Source: Glycomyces sp. YM15 (lineage in GTDB: Bacteria > Actinomycetota > Actinomycetes > Mycobacteriales > Micromonosporaceae). From it: 64,000 nucleotides of DNA. A program made the translations under genes and the position numbers. The notes under the pieces were generated by a model. The model was given only the letters and a program-made list of their open reading frames with translations. It ran no database searches and was not told the origin of the DNA. The stretch covers positions 1 to 64,000 of the forward strand of contig NZ_JAERMK010000020.1 of assembly GCF_016918015.1 (NCBI RefSeq), in the 5' to 3' direction. Positions 35,778 to 43,059 of this stretch are shown here, one piece after another. How positions within the stretch are numbered: position 1 is the first letter of the stretch; each line of letters begins with the position of its first letter.

Positions 35778-36215
35778 TCAGGCCGCGCCCAGCTTGGGGC
35801 CGCTGACGAACACGAGGCGGAACTTGCCGATCTGGACCTCGTCGCCGTTGCCCAGGCCCGCGGTCTCCACACGTTCGCGGTTGACATACGTGCCGTTGAG
35901 GCTGCCGACATCGCGGACGGTGAATCCGGCCGCGTCGCGGTGGAACTCGGCGTGGCGCCGCGAAACCGTGACATCATCGAGGAAGATGTCGGAATCGGGG
36001 TGCCGCCCGGAGGTGGTCACCTCCTGGTTGAGCAGGAAGCGAGCGCCCGCGTTCGGTCCGCGGCGGACGAGCAGCAGTGCGGTCCCCGCGGGAAGCGAGC
36101 TCGCCAAGTTCGCGGCGTTCGTCTCCGCGTCGACCTCGCCGCTCTCCTGAAGAGCGGACAGGTTCATCGTGGCCGTCACATCCGGCGGAGGGAACTCGTC
36201 ATTCGAACGCGTCAT
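35778..36215 (-). CDS. garA: FHA-domain metabolic switch protein GarA
   Basis: 145 residues. The FHA domain (about 55-135) keeps every phosphothreonine-binding feature: SGRHPDSDIFLDDVTVSRRH, DVGSLNGTYVNRE and GDEVQIGKFRLVFVSGPK. In mycobacteria GarA inhibits 2-oxoglutarate dehydrogenase and glutamate dehydrogenase until PknB or PknG phosphorylates an ETTSVF motif in the tail. Here the tail is shorter and reads PPPDVTATMNLSAL, so the usual double-Thr motif is replaced by T-A-T. ATG 36215 has AAGGTGG 6 bases upstream. It sits next to gcvH, as in other actinobacteria. Confidence 0.9.
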   Translation of the reverse strand: MTRSNDEFPPPDVTATMNLSALQESGEVDAETNAANLASSLPAGTALLLVRRGPNAGARFLLNQEVTTSGRHPDSDIFLDDVTVSRRHAEFHRDAAGFTVRDVGSLNGTYVNRERVETAGLGNGDEVQIGKFRLVFVSGPKLGAA

Positions 36216-36249
36216 GGATTGCCACCTTCTACAAGTCTGGACCCTCTGG

Positions 36250-36627
36250 TCACTCCGTAAGCTTCGCATACGCACCGGCGTCGAGCAAAGCAGTGAGCGA
36301 GCCGGCATCCTCGACCTCGATGTCGAACATCCAGCCCGCCGCATAGGGGTCGCTGTTCACCAATTCCGGGGATTCCGACAATTCGTCATTGCACGAAAGA
36401 ATCCTACCGGTCAACGGAGCGTACACGTCGGAGACGCTCTTGGTCGACTCGACTTCGCCGACCACCGCCCCCGCCCGAACCTCGGTGCCTGCCTCCGGGA
36501 GCTGGACGAATACGACATCGCCGAGCGCGTTCTGGGCGAAGTCGGTGATGCCGATGCGAACGATGTTCTCGCCGCGCTCCTCGACCCACTCGTGCTCCGC
36601 GGTGTAACGCAGTTGCTCCGGAATCAC
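36250..36627 (-). CDS. gcvH: Glycine cleavage system H protein
   Basis: 125 residues, full length. The lipoylated lysine lies in GEVESTKSVSDVYAPLTG, and the N-terminus RYTAEHEWVEE and the end SDPYAAGWMFDIEVED are canonical. The lipoyl arm shuttles the aminomethyl group from GcvP to GcvT and is reoxidised by the L protein. GTG 36627 has GGGGAG 6 bases upstream. The gene is upstream of garA in the same direction, separated by 34 bases, and gcvP lies 1.9 kb further downstream. Confidence 0.94.
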   Translation of the reverse strand: MIPEQLRYTAEHEWVEERGENIVRIGITDFAQNALGDVVFVQLPEAGTEVRAGAVVGEVESTKSVSDVYAPLTGRILSCNDELSESPELVNSDPYAAGWMFDIEVEDAGSLTALLDAGAYAKLTE

Positions 36628-36744
36628 CTGGCGCTCCCCTCTTGGAAACCCCGCCGCATGACGGGTCGGACGATCATGACCGTATCGCCCGGGCGCGGGC
36701 CGCCTGCGGCGGGGCCGCGGCTCGTGATCATCGGCGCGCGAACC

Positions 36745-37353
36745 TCACGCGGTCACGCTCGACTGCGGGCGCCCCGCCCGCAGCAGCCCTGCGGCCTGCC
36801 GGAGGTAGACCACCGCGGCGAGCCAGTACAGGCCCAGCCCCCACCACGCCAGGGCCCACCCCAGCGGCGCCGCCCACGAATCCGCGTCCGCCACGAGACC
36901 GGCGATGACGAGCACCGGGAACGACATGAACACCATCGCCGTGGCGCACTTGCCGAGGAAATGCACCTGCGGCGGCGCGTACCCGTGCCAGCGCAGCACC
37001 ACCACCATCGACACCATGACCGCATCCCGCAGCAGCACGACCGCCGCGAACAGCCACGGCAGCAACCCCAGGAACGTGAGCATCAGCAGCGACGAAAGAA
37101 TGTAGAGCCGGTCGACGAACGGGTCGAGCAGCCGCCCCAGCTTCGAGACCTGCCCCAGGCGACGGGCCAACTGCCCGTCGACCCAGTCCGTGCCGCCGCC
37201 GACGGCGAGAATGATCGCGGCCTGCCAGTAGTACTGGGTGGCCAGCAGGAGATAGCACACCAGCGGAATGCCAAGAAGGCGCACGGCGGTGACCAGGTTG
37301 GGCCACGTCCACACGCCCCAACCGGGAAGCGGCGCTGCTGCTGGTTTGCTCAA
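36745..37353 (-). CDS. CDP-alcohol phosphatidyltransferase, PgsA-like
   Basis: 202 residues with about six membrane helices. The catalytic signature D-G-x2-A-R-x8-G-x3-D-x3-D is present as DWVDGQLARRLGQVSKLGRL followed by LDPFVDRL. It joins CDP-diacylglycerol to an alcohol, probably glycerol-3-phosphate (PgsA), by position analogous to pgsA2 near the mycobacterial gcvH region; cardiolipin or phosphatidylinositol-phosphate synthesis cannot be excluded. The start is TTG 37353, taken because GAGAGGA is 5 bases upstream and the protein would otherwise lose TM1. It is first in the pgsA-gcvH-garA-gcvP run. Confidence 0.84.
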   Translation of the reverse strand: MSKPAAAPLPGWGVWTWPNLVTAVRLLGIPLVCYLLLATQYYWQAAIILAVGGGTDWVDGQLARRLGQVSKLGRLLDPFVDRLYILSSLLMLTFLGLLPWLFAAVVLLRDAVMVSMVVVLRWHGYAPPQVHFLGKCATAMVFMSFPVLVIAGLVADADSWAAPLGWALAWWGLGLYWLAAVVYLRQAAGLLRAGRPQSSVTA

Positions 37354-37657
37354 GGCGGTCCTCTCGGCGGGGCCCGTGTCGGCGCGTGACTGCGGTCGCG
37401 GCGGCGCGTGCCCTGGGTCGGTCTCCTCTCGCCGGCCAGTGCGGCGGGCGGTTCCGGTCGTTCGAATACTCTGCGGCTCGGTGGGTGTATCTGGATTCTA
37501 ACCGGAGCCTCCGACACCTGTATCGCCGAATTTACGCCCCGCCGCCAGGGCCGACCGATGCGCGGACCCGAGATCGACCGAGCTGGGACCCGAGACCGCG
37601 CCTCCACTCAGGACGCGACACGAGCCGAGCCCACCGCGAAAACGTGACAGGAAACAA
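37354..37657. promoter_or_regulatory. Promoter region upstream of the pgsA-gcvH-garA cluster
   Basis: About 300 bases without a supported gene. AT-richer patches (around 37,465-37,535) may carry the promoter for the minus-strand pgsA-like gene. Short frames in both strands have no ribosome site. No operator repeat was found. Confidence 0.35.
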
Positions 37658-37689
37658 CCCCGGGCCGGTCCGCGCGGACCGGCTCGGGG
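37658..37689 (-). terminator. Strong terminator of the rhamnose operon
   Basis: A 32-base near-palindrome (CCCCGGGCCGGTCCGC with GCGGACCGGCTCGGGG, one mismatch) lies 26 bases beyond the DUF624 stop. On the minus strand it is followed by TTGTTTCCTG, giving a T-rich tail. Confidence 0.85.
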
Positions 37690-37714
37690 CACCAGGACAC
37701 CCGATACCGGGCAC

Positions 37715-38323
37715 CTAAGCCTCCCGGAGCGCCTCCTCCTCGCGCGCGATCCGACGCCGCCGCACCGCCACCGCCGCACCGATCAGGCACCCGCCCATCG
37801 GCACCACCAGCAGCCACAGCGCCCACACGCACGCCGCGAGCACCGCCACTCCGCCCAGCAGGATCCCCGTACCCGACAGATCGCCCCGCGTCTCCTCCAT
37901 CGCGGCCGCGAACAGCGACCGCCACCGCGACCCGGGCGCCCATGCCGCCGCCGCCCGCAGCAGCACCGTCACCGCCAGGCCCGCCACGGCGAACGTCGCC
38001 AGAGCGAACCCCGGGCGACCCGGCACCCCCTCCTGCGCCAGCACCGCCAGATTCAACCCCAGCAGCGCCCCGGCGCCGATCACCGCCAGACCCGCACGCC
38101 ACGACTCGCGCCACGCGACGCGGAAATCAGCCCAGAAACCGATCCACCCCGACGACTCGCCGTCGACATAGGCCGCCACATGCCGCGCCGACGCCGCCAG
38201 CGCCGCCGGCAGCGTCACCACCGGCAGCGCCGCCAACACCAGCCACGCACCGGTCAGCAGGCACTCGGCCAGGAGCGCGAACCCCTCGCCGAATCCCTGC
38301 CGCCTGCCAGCCACGGACGCCAC
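37715..38323 (-). CDS. DUF624/YesL-like membrane protein of the sugar-transport operon
   Basis: 202 residues with four to five helices (CLLTGAWLVLAALPVVTLPA, later VWALWLLVVPMGGCLIGAAV). DUF624 proteins (YesL) are almost always encoded with CUT1 sugar transporters, but their role is unknown. GTG 38323 was preferred because AAGGG is 5 bases upstream; GTG 38338 would overlap the preceding permease by 14 bases. Last gene of the rhamnose operon, followed by a strong terminator. Confidence 0.78.
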   Translation of the reverse strand: MASVAGRRQGFGEGFALLAECLLTGAWLVLAALPVVTLPAALAASARHVAAYVDGESSGWIGFWADFRVAWRESWRAGLAVIGAGALLGLNLAVLAQEGVPGRPGFALATFAVAGLAVTVLLRAAAAWAPGSRWRSLFAAAMEETRGDLSGTGILLGGVAVLAACVWALWLLVVPMGGCLIGAAVAVRRRRIAREEEALREA

Positions 38324-38324
38324 G

Positions 38325-39212
38325 TTAGCCCTTGACACCGGAGGTGGCGATGCCCTTGATGAGGAACTTCTGGAATACCAGGAAGAACAGCACCACCGGG
38401 ACGAGCGAGAGCAGCGTCATCGCCATCATGCCGCCCCAGTTCGAGACGCCCTCGGAGTTCGAGTAGGCCTGCAGCAGGCGCGGCAGCGGGAACTTCTCCA
38501 TTTCATAGATGTAGATCAGCGGACCCATGAAGTCGTTCCACGACCAGATGAAGGTGAAGATCGAGGTGGTCACTACCGCCGGGCGCAGCAGCGGCAGGAG
38601 GATCGAGAAGAAGATCCGGTAATGCCCTGCGCCGTCGATCGTCGCGGCCTGGTCGAGCTCGCGCGGGATGCCCCGGAGGAACTGCATGAACAGGAACACG
38701 AAGAACGCGTCGAGGGCGAGGAACTTGCCGATCACCAGCGGAATGTAGGTGTTCGTCAGGTCCAGTTCGCTGAAGATCAGGTACTGCGGGATGAGCATGA
38801 CCTGGCCGGGCAGGAGCAGCGTCGCGATGACGATGCCGAGCATGACGGTGCGGCCGGGGAACTGGAGCCTGGCGAGGGCGTACGCGGTGATGGCCGATGA
38901 GGCCACCGTGCCGACCACCGACAGTGCCGAGATCAGGAACGAGTTCCAGAAGAACCGCCACAGCGGGATCCCGGCCAGGCCGTCGAAGGCGTTGGCGAAA
39001 TGCTCCCATGTGACCTGCTCGGGCCACAGTGTCGTGTCGGTGATGATGTCGACGTTGTCCTTGAGCGAGGACGCGATCACCCACAGCAGGGGGTACAGGA
39101 CGATCGCGAGCACCGCGATCATGCTCGCGTGCCACGCGGCCGACTTCACCTTCGCCGAAAGGGGCCTGCGCGGGCCGGCGATCGTGTGTCCTGGCGCCGT
39201 CTTGACGGTCAT
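38325..39212 (-). CDS. CUT1 sugar ABC transporter permease (MalG-type)
   Basis: 295 residues, six membrane helices. The EAA loop that contacts the ATPase is visible as ELDQAATIDGAGHYRIFFSI LLPLLRP. Residues YPLLWVIASSLKDN after the first helix and the C-terminal VFQKFLIKGIATSGVKG are typical of MalG-type subunits. It pairs with the permease at 39209-40207, overlapping it by ATGA. No ATPase gene is in the operon, so a shared MsiK-like ATPase encoded elsewhere probably powers transport. Confidence 0.9.
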   Translation of the reverse strand: MTVKTAPGHTIAGPRRPLSAKVKSAAWHASMIAVLAIVLYPLLWVIASSLKDNVDIITDTTLWPEQVTWEHFANAFDGLAGIPLWRFFWNSFLISALSVVGTVASSAITAYALARLQFPGRTVMLGIVIATLLLPGQVMLIPQYLIFSELDLTNTYIPLVIGKFLALDAFFVFLFMQFLRGIPRELDQAATIDGAGHYRIFFSILLPLLRPAVVTTSIFTFIWSWNDFMGPLIYIYEMEKFPLPRLLQAYSNSEGVSNWGGMMAMTLLSLVPVVLFFLVFQKFLIKGIATSGVKG

Positions 39213-40207
39213 CGGCCGTCCTCCCCCGCATAGAAGACGAGCCGCTTGGCGGCCCGGAACATGATCACCGTGACGATGCCGACCGCGAGCACGAGCAGCC
39301 AGGCGTACGCCGAGGCGTATCCCATCCGGAAGTCGGTGAACGCCAGTGTGTAGATGCGGACGGTGTAGAAGAGCGTCGACCATGCCGGCGCGCCGCTCTC
39401 GCCGCCGATGATGTAGGCGGGCCCGAACAGCTGGAAGGCGCCGACGGTCTCCATGAGGACGTTGAAGAAGATGACCGGCGAGAGCATCGGCAGCGTGATG
39501 TGGAGGAACTTGCGCCACTTGCTGGCGCCGTCGACGTCGGCCGCCTCGTAGAGCTCCTGCGGGACCTGCATGAGCCCGGCCAGGAAGATGACCATGGGGG
39601 CGCCGAAACTCCACACGGCCAGGAGCACGAGCATGAGGATCGAGACCGACGGGTTGCCGAGGAATCCGCCGCCGTCCCAGCCGAAGGCGCTCATGAGTCG
39701 GTCCTGGGTGCCGTCCTGGGAGAACAGCGCCTTCCAGATGAGCGCGACGCCGACGCTCATGGCGATGAGCGACGGCATGTAGAACGCCGCCCGGTAGAAG
39801 CCCATGCCGCGGCGCTGCTGCGCCAGGAGCATCGCCACGAACAGCGAGGCGACCAGTTTGACGGGGACCGCGATCACCACGTACAGGAGCGTGACCTTGA
39901 CCGCCCGGAGGAACATCGGATCTTGGAAGATCGCCGTGTAATTGGCCATCCCGATCCAGTCGCCACCGCGGATGAGGTGGTAGTCGGTGAAGGACAGGTA
40001 GAGCGACCAGGCCATCGGCCCGATGGTCAGCACCGCTGTACCGACGAGCCACGGGATCATGAAGGTGTAGCCGGCGAGTCGCTCACCTCCACGGACCGCC
40101 GAGGAGCGGCGCTTGGCCGCTCCCCGGGGCCCGCGGACGGGTGGCGCTCCGGCCTCACCGGCCGAGCCCGTCTTCGGCTCGGCGGCGGTGGAGGGAGACG
40201 CTGACAC
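39209..40207 (-). CDS. CUT1 sugar ABC transporter permease (MalF-type)
   Basis: 332 residues with a polar N-terminal tail (1-50) and six helices. FMIPWLVGTAVLTIGPMAWS and SFTDYHLIRGGDWIGMANYT are typical of MalF/UgpA-type subunits, and the EAA loop is ELYEAADVDGASKWRKFLHI TLP. GTG 40207 has AGAGGAA about 9 bases upstream. It forms the membrane channel with the MalG-type partner and receives sugar from the binding protein at 40240. The substrate is most likely rhamnose or rhamnose-containing oligosaccharides, from operon context. Confidence 0.9.
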   Translation of the reverse strand: MSASPSTAAEPKTGSAGEAGAPPVRGPRGAAKRRSSAVRGGERLAGYTFMIPWLVGTAVLTIGPMAWSLYLSFTDYHLIRGGDWIGMANYTAIFQDPMFLRAVKVTLLYVVIAVPVKLVASLFVAMLLAQQRRGMGFYRAAFYMPSLIAMSVGVALIWKALFSQDGTQDRLMSAFGWDGGGFLGNPSVSILMLVLLAVWSFGAPMVIFLAGLMQVPQELYEAADVDGASKWRKFLHITLPMLSPVIFFNVLMETVGAFQLFGPAYIIGGESGAPAWSTLFYTVRIYTLAFTDFRMGYASAYAWLLVLAVGIVTVIMFRAAKRLVFYAGEDGR

Positions 40208-40239
40208 GGCTGGTGTTTCCTCTGCGTTGGTCGGGATGG

Positions 40240-41535
40240 TTATTGTTCGGAGGCGAGCAGTGTCTCCGCCTCGGTGAAGAAGGCGTCGGCTCCTTCGGCC
40301 GCCGTCAGCTCGCCGTACTGGACCTGCTGGTACAGCTCGCCGAACTTGACCTCGATCGCGCCGGTGGCGGCCGGCGGGGGCGGGGGCGGCGCGGTCAGGT
40401 ACTGCTCGACGCTGGCCTCGTAGTCGAGGACCTGCTGCGAGATCTCGTCGACCTCCACGTTCGCGCGACCGACATTGGTGGCGGGGACACCGCGGCTGGT
40501 GCCGAGGATCGCGATGGCCTCCGGGTCGGTGAGCAGGAAGTCGATCAGCTTGCCCGACTCCTCGGGGAACTCGCTGTTGGCGGAGATGCACAGCTGCATC
40601 GAGGGCTTGAGGTACAAGCCGAGGTTGTTCGGGTCCAGGCTCGGCGGCGCGGCCAGGGCGAGCGTGCCGCCCTTCTCGGCGACGGTCGGGGCGTACCAGG
40701 CCAGGAAGTTGTCCCAGCCGGGGTCGGCGCCGACCGTGTCGAGGACGAACCCGTTCTCGGGCGCCCACTGCGAGGACACCTCAATGGGCGGAACGGCGCC
40801 CTCGGTCCGGAGCGCCTCGGTCGCGCTCCACCATTCGATGAGTTTCGCCCGGTCGAAGTTCAGCGCCGCGCCGTCCGTCGCGTAGAAACTGCCGCCCTGC
40901 TGGCGCAGCCACAACTCCATGAAGTGGTACTGACCGGCGTAGTCGCCGCCGCCCCACTTGCCCTCGGGCAGGGTGGCGGTGACGGCCTCGATGGCCGCGT
41001 GGTAGTCCTCCCACGTGTAGCCCGGCTCGAGGGTGACGCTCGCCGGGTCGTACCAGTCGGAGCGGTAGATCAGCCCGAGCGTGTTCCCGGCGATCGGGAC
41101 GGCGACCAGCTCGTCGTTGACGTAGCCGGTGTCGAGGAACCCGTCGATGAAGTCACTGGTGTCGACCAGGCCGTCCAGGGGCGTGAGCAGCCCGTTGCTG
41201 CCGAACTGCAGCAGCCGCGAGTAGTCCATGTTCAGCACGTCGGGCAGGTCGCGCGACGCCATGCGGGTGGTCATCGACTCCCAGTAGGTCGGGAAGTCGG
41301 AGAAGTTCGTCTGGACCTTGATGCCCTCGTTCTTCTGCATGAAGAGATCGACAGCCTGCTGGGTGACCTCGGCACGAGCCTCGTCGCCCCACCATTCGAA
41401 GCCGATCTCGACCGGGTCGTCGGCCGTGCCGGCGGGGCCGTCGTCGCCGCACGCGGCGGCCGCGGCAACGGTCGCCGCCGCGGCCGCGCCGGTGAGCACT
41501 GAACGGCGCCGGAGGCCGTGAGGGTTGCGCATCAT
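40240..41535 (-). CDS. Sugar-binding lipoprotein of the rhamnose-operon ABC transporter
   Basis: 431 residues. The leader carries RRRSVLTGA (Tat-like) and ends at a lipobox Cys in VAAAAACGDDG, so it is a lipoprotein. The mature part is an extracellular solute-binding family 1 fold (VEIGFEWWGDEARAEVTQQA, DVLNMDYSRLLQFGSNGLLT, SDWYDPASVTLEPGYTWEDY). A proline run (about 385-391, TAPPPPPPAA) near the C-terminus is unusual. ATG 41535 has AAGGAG 9 bases upstream. It is separated from rhaB by 81 bases containing a GC-rich hairpin that could set a different expression level. Confidence 0.9.
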   Translation of the reverse strand: MMRNPHGLRRRSVLTGAAAAATVAAAAACGDDGPAGTADDPVEIGFEWWGDEARAEVTQQAVDLFMQKNEGIKVQTNFSDFPTYWESMTTRMASRDLPDVLNMDYSRLLQFGSNGLLTPLDGLVDTSDFIDGFLDTGYVNDELVAVPIAGNTLGLIYRSDWYDPASVTLEPGYTWEDYHAAIEAVTATLPEGKWGGGDYAGQYHFMELWLRQQGGSFYATDGAALNFDRAKLIEWWSATEALRTEGAVPPIEVSSQWAPENGFVLDTVGADPGWDNFLAWYAPTVAEKGGTLALAAPPSLDPNNLGLYLKPSMQLCISANSEFPEESGKLIDFLLTDPEAIAILGTSRGVPATNVGRANVEVDEISQQVLDYEASVEQYLTAPPPPPPAATGAIEVKFGELYQQVQYGELTAAEGADAFFTEAETLLASEQ

Positions 41536-41564
41536 CGTTGATTGCTCCTTCTTATAAGAGGGGT

Positions 41565-41581
41565 CCCGCCCCAGGGGCGGG
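41565..41581 (-). terminator. GC-rich hairpin between rhaB and the binding-protein gene
   Basis: CCCGCCCC-A-GGGGCGGG forms a tight stem-loop midway between the rhaB stop (41617) and the ATG at 41535. It may be a weak terminator or an mRNA-stabilising structure separating catabolic and transport genes. No T run follows. Confidence 0.45.
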
Positions 41582-41616
41582 CCTTCGGGATCTATTGAGT
41601 TCGCTTGCGCCGCTTG

Positions 41617-43059
41617 TCAGGCAGTGCAGGTCTGGAACCGCGCCGCCGCACTCGCCCAGGGGGTCTGCGACCCCCGGGGCGCAAAGCGGCGCGGACGTGC
41701 GGAGGCGCGGGCGACCGCGCGCCGGGCCTGGGGCCCCGGCGCGATGAGGCCGAGCGCCTGGGCCTGGACGAGGGCGTTGCCCAGGGCGGTGGCCTCGTCG
41801 GGCCCGGCCAGGACGGGGCGGCCGGTCGCGTCGGCGGTCAACTGGCACAGCAGCGCGTTGTTGGCGCCGCCGCCGACGATGTGGATCGTTTCGACCGGGT
41901 CTCCGGTGAGGTCCTCAAGGGAGGCGATCGCGCGGCGGTGGGCGAGCGCGAGCGAGTCGAGCACGCACGCCGCCACCTCCGCGGGGGACTCGGGCACCGC
42001 CTGCCCGGTCTCGGCGCAGCAGGCGCGGATCCGCTCGGCCATGTCGCCGGGGTCGGCGAACCGCGCGTCGTCGGGGTCGACGACCGACCGCAGCCGCTCG
42101 ACCTTCGCGGCGTCGGCCAGCAGCGCGGCCAGGTCGATGTCCAAGCCTTGCGACCGCCAGGCGCCCACCGCCTCGTTGAGCAGCCACAGCCCGGCGACGT
42201 TGCGCAGGAACCGGATCGAACCGTCCGCGCCCCGTTCGTTCGTGAACCCCGCCTCGAGCGCCGCGGCGCCGGTGATCGGGGTGTCGCGTTCGACGCCGAC
42301 GAGCGACCACGTGCCGCACGAGATGTACGCGGCCCGGTCCCCCTCGTAGGGGACGGCCGCGACCGCGGCGGCGGTGTCGTGGCTGGCCGTCGCGATCACC
42401 TTGGTCGACAAGGCGAGCCCGGTCGCCGCGGCGACGTCGGACAGCACCGGTCCCAGGACCGTCCCGGTCGGCGTGACCGGGCCCAGCAGCCCCAGATCGA
42501 GCCCGAGCCGGCCCGCCAGATCGGCTGACCAGTCGCCGGTGGCCTGGTCGATGAGCCCGGTCGTGGAGGCGTTGGTCGCCTCCCAGGCCGGGACGCCCGA
42601 GAGCCAGTACCCGATGAGGTCCGGGATCAGCAGTGCCCGGTGGGCGCTGATGGTCTCGGCGGCGAGCTGGAAGATGGTGTTGAACGGCTGGGGTTGGATC
42701 CCGGTGGCCGCGAAGAGGTCGGCGGCGCTGATCTGTTCGAGGGCTTTGGTCCTGGCGGCGGCGTTGCGGATGTCGCGGTAGCAGACGGGGTTGGCGGCCA
42801 GGTGGCCGTCGTGGCCGATGAGGCCGTAGTCGACCGCCCAGGAGTCCACGCCGATCGCGGCGGCGTCGCCGACGGCGCGCAGACCGTCGAGCACGCCGGA
42901 CCACAGGCCGAGCACGTCCCAGTAGAGGCGTCCGCGCACGTTGACGGCCCGGTTGGGGAACCGGGCGGCCTCGGCGAGGTCGATCCGGTCCCCGCGCACG
43001 TGCGCGGCCATGACGCGCCCGGAGGAAGCGCCGAGGTCGACGGCGGCCAGGAGCGTCAC
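41617..43059 (-). CDS. rhaB: Rhamnulokinase
   Basis: 480 residues of the FGGY kinase family. The N-terminal phosphate loop is VDLGASSGRVMAAHV, with GVDSWAVDYGLIGHDG, VCYRDIRN and FQLAAETISAHRALLIPDLI typical of RhaB. The ATP site includes YISCGTWSLVGVE and IHIVGGGANNALLCQLTADA. It phosphorylates L-rhamnulose to L-rhamnulose-1-phosphate. The C-terminal 35 residues (ARASARPRRFAPRGSQTPWA onward) are an unusual basic extension. GTG 43059 overlaps the preceding stop (GTGA). Confidence 0.92.
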   Translation of the reverse strand: MTLLAAVDLGASSGRVMAAHVRGDRIDLAEAARFPNRAVNVRGRLYWDVLGLWSGVLDGLRAVGDAAAIGVDSWAVDYGLIGHDGHLAANPVCYRDIRNAAARTKALEQISAADLFAATGIQPQPFNTIFQLAAETISAHRALLIPDLIGYWLSGVPAWEATNASTTGLIDQATGDWSADLAGRLGLDLGLLGPVTPTGTVLGPVLSDVAAATGLALSTKVIATASHDTAAAVAAVPYEGDRAAYISCGTWSLVGVERDTPITGAAALEAGFTNERGADGSIRFLRNVAGLWLLNEAVGAWRSQGLDIDLAALLADAAKVERLRSVVDPDDARFADPGDMAERIRACCAETGQAVPESPAEVAACVLDSLALAHRRAIASLEDLTGDPVETIHIVGGGANNALLCQLTADATGRPVLAGPDEATALGNALVQAQALGLIAPGPQARRAVARASARPRRFAPRGSQTPWASAAARFQTCTA

